From NCBI GenBank assembly GCA_030620005.1, contig JAUXAJ010000256.1:1-7408 (forward strand): a DNA stretch of 7,408 nucleotides, given 5' to 3'. Positions 1 to 5,236 of this stretch are shown piece after piece. The notes under the pieces are model-generated. The model was given only the letters and a program-made list of their open reading frames with translations. It was not told where the DNA came from and made no database searches. The translations under genes were made by a program, and so were the position numbers. Numbering within the stretch: position 1 is the first letter of the stretch; each line of letters opens with the position of its first letter. Source of the stretch: Promethearchaeota archaeon. Its GTDB lineage: Archaea > Asgardarchaeota > Lokiarchaeia > Sigynarchaeales > SOKP01.

Positions 1-103
1 TAGCTCTACGAGCCACGGTAGATTTATCGGTTTTGAGGTTCTTAGCAATTGAATCTAGTTCTTTATCTTCTTTTTCATCAATTCGAAATGATAATGTCTT
101 CAT
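1..103 (-). CDS. Ribbon-helix-helix (CopG/Arc-like) DNA-binding protein, N-terminal part
   Basis: The minus strand reads from an ATG at 103-101 to the window edge with 34 codons and no stop, starting MKTLSFRIDEKEDKELDSIA. Residues 3-8 (TLSFRI) fit the DNA-contacting beta-strand of ribbon-helix-helix proteins, residues about 9-23 the first helix, and the KTDKSTVARRA segment the turn and start of the second helix. Members of this fold are small dimeric repressors, often antitoxins that repress their own operon together with a PIN or RelE-type toxin. The C-terminal part and any partner lie outside the window, so an antitoxin role is inference. GTGAT, complementary to the 16S tail AUCAC, lies just upstream of the ATG and may serve as its ribosome-binding site. 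The gene diverges from everything else in the window. Confidence 0.75.
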   Translation of the reverse strand, partial: MKTLSFRIDEKEDKELDSIAKNLKTDKSTVARRA

Positions 104-144
104 AATATCACGTATACAAAATCATAAATTGTATAAAGAAGTAA

Positions 145-153
145 GCATATAAA
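145..153 (-). promoter_or_regulatory. Probable TATA box for the ribbon-helix-helix gene
   Basis: On the minus strand this reads TTTATATGC, a good archaeal TATA-box match. It lies about 42 bases before the ATG at 103, which would put the transcription start near 120 and give a leader of about 17 bases. The call rests on sequence resemblance and spacing only. Confidence 0.4.
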
Positions 154-232
154 TTTTTTTGGAAATAAAGAGTAAGTTTTCTCTCGCGAAAAAAGATAAA
201 AAACTAAGGGATATCAATAGTTTCCAAAAATT

Positions 233-391
233 GTGAAAAATTTCGAAAAGAATTCTTCATTAAATATTGCTGATTTTGTAGATGGATTAGAGGAAAAAGT
301 TAATGATCTAAGGACTTACAATCGTGTTTGGTATGCAAGGGAAATGCTGAAGGTTTTAAAATCCTTTATTTTCTTCAATTTCACCTATTAA
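233..391 (+). pseudogene. Short coding-like fragment with GTG start (52 codons)
   Basis: A GTG at 233 opens a 52-codon frame ending at TAA 389-391. The first 43 residues look like real protein: a charged, helical stretch including DGLEEKVNDLRTYNRVWYA and then REMLKVLK. The last nine (SFIFFNFTY) look like translated AT-rich noise. No convincing Shine-Dalgarno site or TATA box stands at a useful distance. I do not recognise the family. The abrupt change near 361 suggests the 5' remnant of a longer gene whose remainder was lost, possibly when the mobile-element-like DNA downstream arrived. It could also be a chance frame. From 392 to about 520 the sequence is AT-rich and I see no gene in it. Confidence 0.25.
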
Positions 392-521
392 AGTGCTTTT
401 ATTATTAATATTTATTTCTAATAATTACCATCACCATCATCCTCATTTTTCCCATGTAAAATACGAAATATGAAATGAGATTTTCTCATTTCACAATTTT
501 TCTCATTCAAACACTATCTAT

Positions 522-584
522 AAAGTTGGACATGCTTGGACAGCACGCCATATCCCGTCGATAGCGGAAACGGGGGTCCAATGA
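522..584 (+). pseudogene. Possible relic of an IS200/IS605 TnpB C-terminus
   Basis: The frame from 522 to a double stop (TGA TGA, 582-587) encodes GHAWTARHIPSIAETG with short flanks. It stands out as higher GC than its surroundings and abuts a structured segment. Many archaeal TnpB proteins end with a short variable tail of this kind after the zinc finger, and their 3' end overlaps the guide (omega/reRNA) sequence. Upstream, the same frame back to a stop at 471-473 is AT-rich and shows no zinc-finger cysteines or RuvC residues, so if this is tnpB only the last 20 or so codons remain. The match is from memory of the family's general pattern, not an alignment; it may be coincidental. Confidence 0.25.
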
Positions 585-769
585 TGATCGTTAATTATCA
601 AGCTGTCGCTTGGTGTTTTCGCACTAATAAGAGCGCACTCACCCGAGCGGAGTTTGAATGACGATTTACTACTTTTTCGCACGAATTGCAACACAAGGTT
701 GCATAATTCTCGTGTTGTTTTAGAGTTCTTTTCAGCTCACCTGTCTTGGAAAAACAGGCTCCGCAAACT
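525..769 (+). ncRNA. Candidate structured RNA (possible TnpB guide RNA scaffold or other ncRNA)
   Basis: This GC-richer island folds into several helices with almost no gap between them. GACAGC 539-544 pairs with GCTGTC 602-607 and encloses hairpins 554-558/570-574 and 583-588/594-599. GCTTGGTG 608-615 pairs with CACCCGAGC 640-648 with one bulge. GCGGAG 647-652 can pair with CTCCGC 759-764, or AGTTTG 651-656 with CAAACT 764-769. Inside that domain are a long 13-pair stem, 680-692 with 698-714, and a hairpin 740-744/754-758. Alternative pairings exist (TTGGAC 536-541 with GTCCAA 576-581). It lacks the conserved blocks I would look for in RNase P or SRP RNA. Overlap with the TnpB-like tail makes a guide-RNA scaffold and right end of an IS605-type element the leading guess. 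Strand is uncertain because DNA palindromes fold on both. Confidence 0.4.
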
Positions 770-791
770 AAAATATTACTTTAGGAAAAAT

Positions 792-1028
792 ATGAAAAAT
801 AAAGAAGATATCAGAAGATTTTATCTCATTACCTTTTTCCAGTTTCAATTTCTCGAGATTGGCCGTTCATTTGGAGATATGTATTCATATTTTAGAAAAG
901 GTATGAATAATCTTTTCTTTCTTTTATCTATTTTATTAATTGAAATTTTTGTTTTTTTTGACAATTATTTTTCTAAAAAATCAGAAAACGATTGTGAATG
1001 TACCCATCCTCCAGCATATGCAAGCTAA
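792..1028 (+). CDS. Possible small membrane protein, 78 residues
   Basis: I chose the ATG at 792 because AGGA at 783-786 precedes it. The same frame is open back to an ATG at 654, but that extension runs through the structured segment ending at 769 and looks non-coding. The product has a charged N-terminus (MKNKEDIRRF), one clear hydrophobic segment at residues about 39-60 (NNLFFLLSILLIEIFVFFDNY) and a polar tail holding two close cysteines (DCECTHPP). This would fit a single-pass membrane protein. I do not recognise a family. In AT-rich DNA, hydrophobic phenylalanine- and isoleucine-rich frames arise by chance, so this is a weak gene call. Confidence 0.3.
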   Translation: MKNKEDIRRFYLITFFQFQFLEIGRSFGDMYSYFRKGMNNLFFLLSILLIEIFVFFDNYFSKKSENDCECTHPPAYAS

Positions 1029-1103
1029 GTCTCATTATACCATAATAAGCACCCCTCACATGTATGGTCACCATCGCACCTATATCCAGTTTCAAATTCT
1101 ATA

Positions 1104-1120
1104 AAACTAAAGATATTTAT
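1104..1120 (+). promoter_or_regulatory. Probable promoter of the SCP2 gene
   Basis: An A-rich BRE-like stretch (1104-1113) leads into the TATA-like box TATTTAT at 1114-1120. Transcription would start near 1140-1145, about 45 bases before the ATG at 1188. A modest ribosome-binding site, AGGT at 1176-1179, lies 8 bases before that ATG. Confidence 0.4.
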
Positions 1121-1127
1121 TTTAATA

Positions 1128-1162
1128 TGATTTAAAAATGACTATTGATTTAAATTAAATCA
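1128..1162 (+). promoter_or_regulatory. TGATTTAA palindrome and extra half-site at the SCP2 start region
   Basis: TGATTTAAATTAAATCA at 1146-1162 is a perfect 17-base palindrome: two 8-base arms around a single A. A further copy of the arm TGATTTAA stands at 1128-1135, 18 bases upstream in the same orientation. The set covers the predicted transcription start, downstream of the TATA box, where a bound dimer would block initiation. A repressor operator is inference; symmetric AT-only words are commoner than usual in this base composition, but an 8-base arm present three times in 35 bases is notable. Confidence 0.4.
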
Positions 1163-1187
1163 TAATTAAGTAAATAGGTAAAAAAAA

Positions 1188-1643
1188 ATGGTAAATAAAG
1201 AATTAATAGATAAATTAAAAAACTGGCAAGCTAATCCTCCAAATCCTGATGAAGTTGATGAATCTTTCGGACTGGAATTTTTAACGACATTATTCACACT
1301 TTTTAAAGAATTATCAGAAGAAGACGAGGATTTAAAGGATGAAGTTGAGGATGCTGATATATGCATGCAGTTTATCATGACTAATGAGAGTCAGGAATTT
1401 AAGTTCTGGATATCTGCTCGAGAAGGTAAGATTGATTTTGGACAAGGAGACGGACCAGATGTGACTGTCACAATGAAAGCTTCGGCTGAAATTATGTTTG
1501 GAATCTTATCTGGTCAAGAGGATGCTACATCTGCTTATATGTCAGGGGATTTGATGATAGAAGGGAATTTACAAGACGCTATGGCGTTTGGTGAGATCTC
1601 TTCCATAGCTGCAGAACTCATACAAGAAAAGATGGAGCAATAA
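1188..1643 (+). CDS. SCP2 sterol-binding domain protein
   Basis: The 151-residue product matches the SCP2 (sterol carrier protein 2) fold, which binds sterols, fatty acids or acyl-CoA in a hydrophobic pocket. The recognisable part is the C-terminal two thirds. Residues 59-85 carry the antiparallel strands (QFIMTNESQEFKFWISAREG), 89-98 the conserved PDVTVTMKAS strand, and 120-137 the GDLMIEGNLQDAMAFGEI block typical of the family. The N-terminal 57 residues are helical and very acidic (SEEDEDLKDEVEDAD) and look lineage-specific. There is no signal peptide or membrane segment, so the protein is cytoplasmic. SCP2 domains in prokaryotes occur alone or attached to MBL-fold alkyl sulfatases and other lipid enzymes; the ligand here cannot be told. 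It appears monocistronic or loosely coupled to the MFS gene 59 bases downstream, with a T-run between them. The start is supported by AGGT upstream. Confidence 0.85.
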   Translation: MVNKELIDKLKNWQANPPNPDEVDESFGLEFLTTLFTLFKELSEEDEDLKDEVEDADICMQFIMTNESQEFKFWISAREGKIDFGQGDGPDVTVTMKASAEIMFGILSGQEDATSAYMSGDLMIEGNLQDAMAFGEISSIAAELIQEKMEQ

Positions 1644-1676
1644 ATTCAATTTCCATTTATTTCTAAATCTTTGTTA

Positions 1677-1685
1677 TTTTTTTTT
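1677..1685 (+). terminator. T-run terminator after the SCP2 gene
   Basis: Nine consecutive Ts follow the SCP2 stop by 33 bases with no stable hairpin. Archaeal RNA polymerase terminates at such runs. It sits only 17 bases before the MFS start codon, so it could instead be partial, or part of that gene's promoter DNA. Confidence 0.4.
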
Positions 1686-1702
1686 AAGCGATGTAAAATG
1701 TC

Positions 1703-2968
1703 ATGTCGTCAAAAAATTCTAATGAATATTACACCGAAGATTTCAATTCCATGATTAATATCATTGTGTTAAATAGTATGGGCTTTTTTTTCTTTGGTTT
1801 CATGATCCCTATAGTTGCACGAATTAATATGAACGCTTCTGCCTTGGAAGTTGGAATTGTTATTTCTATGATTACAATTGGCTTTATTGCCAGTAGTACT
1901 TTTGTTGGAATTATTACAGATCGAACAAGTTTAAAAAAACGATTGATTGTAATTGGATCACTTGGACGTGGTTCTGCTTATATCGTCCTATATTTCGCAA
2001 TTATTGTGAATTCATTGATATTTTTAGGGATAGGAACATTAGTATTGGGTTTTTTCGCTGGTTTTTATTGGATACCCTTAGATACATTAATAGCTCAAAA
2101 ATCATCAAAAGATCATAGGTCTCATACATATGGAAAAAGAGAGTCTGCCAATGCAAAAGGTCAAATAATCGGGGCGTTAATAGGATTTGGAATTCTTTTA
2201 GGATTAAGTATGATTACTGATAATCCATTTCTTTTATATAGCGCATTTCTTTTATATGCAGTTGCGAATCTTATTGCTGGTATTAAATTTTTTACTCAGG
2301 TAGATGAAAGTATAAAATTTTATGATAGTCCAACACAAATGAATGAATTATCTTTGGAATCTACTAAACCACCTTCAGTGCAATTTACTAATATTATGAT
2401 TATAGGATTAATGGTTTTATGTTCTGTAATTCTATTTAGTAGTATTAATCATTCCTTAGCTAGACCTTTCTTGAATGTATATGTATTAGAAAATATTACC
2501 GATGAAATTAGTTTTATTATTCTGGCTTATCTTCCTAGTACTTTATTAGCTACGCTTTTAGCTCCAAAATTAGGGAAGTTTGCTGATAAAATACCTCCTC
2601 TTCTCGGTATAACTGTTGCAGCTTCCTTAGGAGCTTTCATTACTTTTCTATTAATTTCTACTACAAACATATGGGTCTTTGCAATCCTTTTATTAATTGA
2701 TTTAACGATAGGCTTATCTGCTGGACTAATATTCATGAATCTTATGAGTCGAATTAATATACAGCATCGTGGAAAAGTTTTTGGACTCGCTTCCTTTTTC
2801 TCTAATTTCGGGGCGGCTATGGGTCCAATTTTAGGTGGATATGTTTATGATAATATTGGATCAAAAGCACCCTTTATTATATCTATTTTTGTAGAATTAT
2901 TAATGATCCCATTATATTTAGTTATAATAAAGATATTAATCCCTTATGCGGAAGAAACTTATGATTAA
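1703..2968 (+). CDS. MFS transporter, 12 transmembrane helices
   Basis: The 421-residue protein has the length and helix pattern of a major facilitator superfamily secondary transporter in the cytoplasmic membrane. Motif A is clear in the loop after helix 2: G69-IIT-D73-R74-TSLKKR (to residue 80). A weaker second copy, GKFADK at 291-296, lies at the matching place in the C-terminal half. The halves are joined by a cytoplasmic loop at about 200-227. The last helices hold GLASFFSNFGAAMGPILGG (361-379), typical of drug-efflux and general MFS exporters. Substrate cannot be read from sequence; export of a small molecule is the likelier role by resemblance. ATG 1703 is chosen because it gives a normal short N-terminus; no Shine-Dalgarno site precedes it, so translation may be from a short or absent leader. 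A TATA-like CATTTATTT at 1654-1662 is a possible promoter. A 7-base-pair hairpin lies downstream at 3012-3030. Confidence 0.85.
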   Translation: MSSKNSNEYYTEDFNSMINIIVLNSMGFFFFGFMIPIVARINMNASALEVGIVISMITIGFIASSTFVGIITDRTSLKKRLIVIGSLGRGSAYIVLYFAIIVNSLIFLGIGTLVLGFFAGFYWIPLDTLIAQKSSKDHRSHTYGKRESANAKGQIIGALIGFGILLGLSMITDNPFLLYSAFLLYAVANLIAGIKFFTQVDESIKFYDSPTQMNELSLESTKPPSVQFTNIMIIGLMVLCSVILFSSINHSLARPFLNVYVLENITDEISFIILAYLPSTLLATLLAPKLGKFADKIPPLLGITVAASLGAFITFLLISTTNIWVFAILLLIDLTIGLSAGLIFMNLMSRINIQHRGKVFGLASFFSNFGAAMGPILGGYVYDNIGSKAPFIISIFVELLMIPLYLVIIKILIPYAEETYD

Positions 2969-3221
2969 TAATAATAAATAAAAAATTAAGGATTTTCAAT
3001 TCTATATTCAAAAGCAATCATCAATTGCTTGTTAGCGGGAACGGAACTTGATATTACATTTAGGAACTATTGATATATCCATTTCATTAAAAATTAACTA
3101 ACAGATGAGAATGTTTATTGAGAAAGATAATGCTCTCACTCTTTTTCCATATTTTAAGGATTTAATAAACTGATTATTTCTTATATTTTCCAATTGATAT
3201 TATTTACATGAATACGGAAGC

Positions 3222-3230
3222 TTTATATAC
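3222..3230 (+). promoter_or_regulatory. Strong TATA box for the GPH symporter gene
   Basis: TTTATATAC is a close match to the archaeal TATA-box consensus. Transcription would begin near 3250-3256, giving a leader of about 80 bases before the ATG at 3335. That is long for an archaeal mRNA, and the leader contains the TAATTTCAATATTAT repeats. Confidence 0.55.
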
Positions 3231-3234
3231 AAAT

Positions 3235-3305
3235 TAATTTCAATATTATAATTAAACATAATTTCAATATTATTATTTACAAAAATGAAATAATTTCAAT
3301 AATAA
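3235..3305 (+). repeat. Three copies of TAATTTCAATATTAT around the symporter transcription start
   Basis: Two exact copies of TAATTTCAATATTAT lie at 3235-3249 and 3259-3273, and a third copy at 3291-3305 ends TAATAA instead of TATTAT. Start-to-start spacings are 24 and 32 bases. They begin just after the TATA box and cover the predicted start site and leader. Repeated transcription-factor sites are the natural reading. The sequence is AT-only apart from one C, so chance or slippage is a possible alternative. Confidence 0.45.
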
Positions 3306-3323
3306 AATTAAATAAAAAAATTT

Positions 3324-3328
3324 AGGAG
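3324..3328 (+). promoter_or_regulatory. Shine-Dalgarno site of the GPH symporter gene
   Basis: AGGAG, complementary to the 16S rRNA tail, stands 6 bases before ATG 3335 and fixes that start. It is one of the two strongest ribosome-binding sites in the window. Confidence 0.7.
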
Positions 3329-3334
3329 AACAAC

Positions 3335-4738
3335 ATGAGTATACAAACTGATATGGAACATGATGAGTGGAAAGCCGCATCTACCAAGAAAATGATATCC
3401 TATTCTTTAGGTTATTCAATTTCTGGTGGGATAAGCACGAATATTTCGCAAATTCTCTTCTACTTTTACGAAGTCGAAGTTGGCTTGCCTGTTGCGTTAG
3501 TGGGAATTTCGTTTATAATTTTCGCAATATGGAACGCGATTAACGATCCTCTCGTGGGGTTCTTTACTGATAAACCTTTTCGATGGACGAAGAAGTGGGG
3601 CATGAGGTTTCCTTGGATCATGATTGGCGTAATACCAACTATAATATTTTGGATGTTGCTTTACTTACCATCTGATATTAATCCAGATGATCCAATGCCA
3701 GTATTTTGGTATTTAGTAATCATGTCGTGCGCGTTAGATGGATTTTTTTCCCTTTTCGCGACACACCACGCCGCAGGGTATACTGTCCACTTCCCCACTG
3801 ATTTTGAACGCAGGAAATCGGGTGCACTGAATAGTGCCATCCCTCAAATGATAGGACTTATTTCATCATTTGTTTTTCCCCTGCTTTATGTCTATGGTCA
3901 AAAAAATACTGCTGTTTTAGCAATATTCATTATATTTTTAGTCAGGGTGGTTTGCTTGATTTTTCTTATTCCCGGAATACGCGAATCTGATGAAATTAAG
4001 AAGCGCTTTCTTCGGGGATATGAAGAAGCGGACGAACTATCCTTCTGGAAAACAATGGGATTGGCATTTCGAAAAAAAAATTTCCTAGCAACTCTAATTC
4101 TCTTTTTACTAACGGCTACTGGATGGGGTTTATATTTAGCATCTAATGTCTACTTTGTTAAAGATGTTTTAAGATTGCCTTTAAGTGTTGCCGTGTATAC
4201 TCTATTAGGGTCTTTCTTGGGTTTCGTGGGATCAATACCTATTTGGGTTAAGGTTGCCAAGAAAATTGGACACGTGAAAACAATGAAACTAGGGCTTTTG
4301 CTCGTAGTTCCCGCTTTATTGCCATCATTGTGGATAACAACCTTGGGGGAATCTATTTTTTATAGTTTTCTGGGGGGTATAGCTTTTGGCGCACATTCAA
4401 TCATGATCGGTCCGATTACTGCGGATGTTTATGATGAGGTTACTGTACTAACAGGAAAACATCAAGAAGCGAAACTTGGTGGTGTTAGAACCTTTTTCAA
4501 TAGATTTTCACTCATTATTCAAGCCATGTTCTTAACAACAGTACACCTCATCACGCAGTACAACCCTGATCCTCTTGCAATTCAAATCCCACTGGCTATA
4601 TTGGGGGTTCGCATTCATATGGCATTAATTCCGCCTTTATTGTACTTAGGGGCATTTTTTATCATGCTATTGTTTTACGATCTCACAGATGAGAAGTCAC
4701 AGGAGAACAAGGATAAACTTATAGAAATGGGACTTTAA
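3335..4738 (+). CDS. GPH-family (MelB-type) sugar:cation symporter
   Basis: The 467-residue membrane protein belongs to the glycoside-pentoside-hexuronide:cation symporter family, which imports sugars, glycosides or uronides with Na+ or H+. The family hallmark is present: N70-D71-P72-LVG-FFT-D79 at helix II, followed by the basic loop RWTKKWGMRFPW at 83-94. The second family block is at 350-391: ADVYDEVTVLTGKHQEAKLGG (363-383, key residues D364, D367) leading into the FFNR segment of helix XI. Twelve hydrophobic segments fit, with a cytoplasmic middle loop at about 215-245. There is no C-terminal IIA regulatory domain. The N-terminus is a 15-residue polar tail. The substrate is unknown, but the next gene encodes a signal-less glycoside-hydrolase-like protein, suggesting uptake of an intact oligosaccharide or glycoside. 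A 15-base T-run follows, so the gene is probably transcribed alone. Confidence 0.88.
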   Translation: MSIQTDMEHDEWKAASTKKMISYSLGYSISGGISTNISQILFYFYEVEVGLPVALVGISFIIFAIWNAINDPLVGFFTDKPFRWTKKWGMRFPWIMIGVIPTIIFWMLLYLPSDINPDDPMPVFWYLVIMSCALDGFFSLFATHHAAGYTVHFPTDFERRKSGALNSAIPQMIGLISSFVFPLLYVYGQKNTAVLAIFIIFLVRVVCLIFLIPGIRESDEIKKRFLRGYEEADELSFWKTMGLAFRKKNFLATLILFLLTATGWGLYLASNVYFVKDVLRLPLSVAVYTLLGSFLGFVGSIPIWVKVAKKIGHVKTMKLGLLLVVPALLPSLWITTLGESIFYSFLGGIAFGAHSIMIGPITADVYDEVTVLTGKHQEAKLGGVRTFFNRFSLIIQAMFLTTVHLITQYNPDPLAIQIPLAILGVRIHMALIPPLLYLGAFFIMLLFYDLTDEKSQENKDKLIEMGL

Positions 4739-4774
4739 AAACGATATAAAGTAGAGCTTTTCATAATTTATTTA

Positions 4775-4789
4775 TTTTTTTTTTTTTTT
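4775..4789 (+). terminator. T15 terminator after the symporter gene
   Basis: Fifteen uninterrupted Ts start 37 bases after the stop codon, the longest such run in the window, with no hairpin required. This is a strong archaeal-type termination signal. Confidence 0.6.
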
Positions 4790-4899
4790 AAATATTTTTA
4801 TATAAATTTTAAATTCTTTCACGAATGATCTGAATTTGAGTTTTTTCTTTAACTAGATCTTATTATTTTCGTTAACTTTCGATTTATTTGATTATAATA

Positions 4900-4933
4900 C
4901 ACCCCTATTCAATTTCCATCAATATTTGGGGTG
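4900..4933 (+). other. GC-capped hairpin CACCCC/GGGGTG
   Basis: The arms 4900-4909 and 4921-4933 form about ten base pairs (six GC-rich, then UAUU with AAUA past a three-base bulge) around an 11-base loop. It is conspicuous in otherwise AT-rich sequence. It could be the 3' hairpin of the upstream transcript, a small RNA, or a protein site; nothing here decides among these. Confidence 0.3.
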
Positions 4934-5165
4934 ACATCTCGATTTTAAAAGTAGTTATCTCAAGGATTTTTCATCCATACTCTCGTATCGTGCAATTTTT
5001 TAACACTTGTGTTATTTTTTACCATGACTCTTAAAATCGTAAAAACTCTTGAATCTTATGAAAAAAATAGTGGAAATAGTGTTTTAGACTCCTTCAAGGT
5101 CAGTTCACTTTACGATTTAACTTCATGAATTATTTTTTTTTACGAAATCAACTGAATTTGATCAC

Positions 5166-5231
5166 GAACCAAAATTAAATTGTAGTGATAAATATATAAG
5201 GATTAAGGAACCAAAATTAAATTGTAGTGAT
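5166..5231 (+). repeat. Two identical 24-base direct repeats flanking the promoter
   Basis: The 24-base word beginning GAACCAAAATTAAATT and ending GTAGTGAT occurs identically at 5166-5189 and 5208-5231. The copies start 42 bases apart, close to four turns of B-DNA, so both face the same side of the helix. The TATA-like box lies between them and the second copy covers the predicted start site. The final GTGAT of the second copy also sits 5 bases before the ATG and can pair with the 16S tail, so it may double as the ribosome-binding site. The first copy is bounded by ATCAC 5161-5165 and GTGAT 5185-5189 as an inverted pair; the second lacks the left arm. A paired operator for a sugar-responsive regulator is inference. 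Confidence 0.6.
5190..5199 (+). promoter_or_regulatory. TATA box of the glycoside-hydrolase-like gene
   Basis: AAATATATAA lies between the two 24-base repeats. Transcription would start near 5217-5225, leaving a leader of only about 12-20 bases before ATG 5237. A regulator bound to the repeats would compete with TBP/TFB or block initiation. Confidence 0.5.
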
Positions 5232-5236
5232 TTTTC

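Larger units (their letters stand above)
2969..3334 (+). other. Intergenic region between the two transporters
   Basis: This 366-base gap has no credible gene. It holds the inverted repeat AAGCAAT-catca-ATTGCTT at 3012-3030, a possible 3'-end hairpin of the MFS transcript though no T-run follows it. A weak hairpin TGAGA 3119-3123 / TCTCA 3134-3138 precedes the T-run at 3141-3145. After these come the promoter and repeats of the symporter gene (listed separately). Confidence 0.5.
4739..5236 (+). other. 498-base intergenic region upstream of the glycoside-hydrolase-like gene
   Basis: No convincing gene lies here. After the T15 run there are several inverted repeats. CACCCC 4900-4905 pairs with GGGGTG 4928-4933, extended by TATT/AATA across a small bulge, with TATAATA at 4893-4899 just before it. 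CGATTTTAA 4940-4948 is complementary to TTAAAATCG 5031-5039. TAACAC-tt-GTGTTA at 5001-5014 is a short perfect palindrome followed by Ts. The promoter-proximal direct repeats at 5166-5231 are listed separately. The size and repeat content suggest a regulatory region or a small unannotated RNA. Confidence 0.5.

Noticed and set aside
581..587. ATGATGA matching a C box of a C/D guide RNA
   Set aside because: No CTGA D box lies at a usable distance downstream.
518..736. Open minus-strand frame of about 73 codons antisense to the structured segment
   Set aside because: It has no ATG start and no ribosome-binding site, and its openness is explained by the GC-richer structured segment. The paired bases are a better account.
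654..791. Upstream extension of the small membrane ORF to ATG 654
   Set aside because: It runs through the structured segment ending at 769, no ribosome-binding site precedes 654, and the encoded sequence looks unlike protein; the ATG at 792 with AGGA upstream is better.
1166..1378. Minus-strand frame of 70 codons opposite the SCP2 gene
   Set aside because: It is antisense to a clear domain-bearing gene, and its serine-rich product is the mirror of acidic codons.
2527..2736. Minus-strand frame of 69 codons inside the MFS gene
   Set aside because: It is a shadow frame within a gene whose motifs and helices are convincing.
5024..5128. 34-codon plus-strand frame MTLKIVKTLESYEKNSGNSV in the long gap
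   Set aside because: It has no ribosome-binding site, no well-placed TATA box and no recognisable feature; frames of this length are expected by chance.
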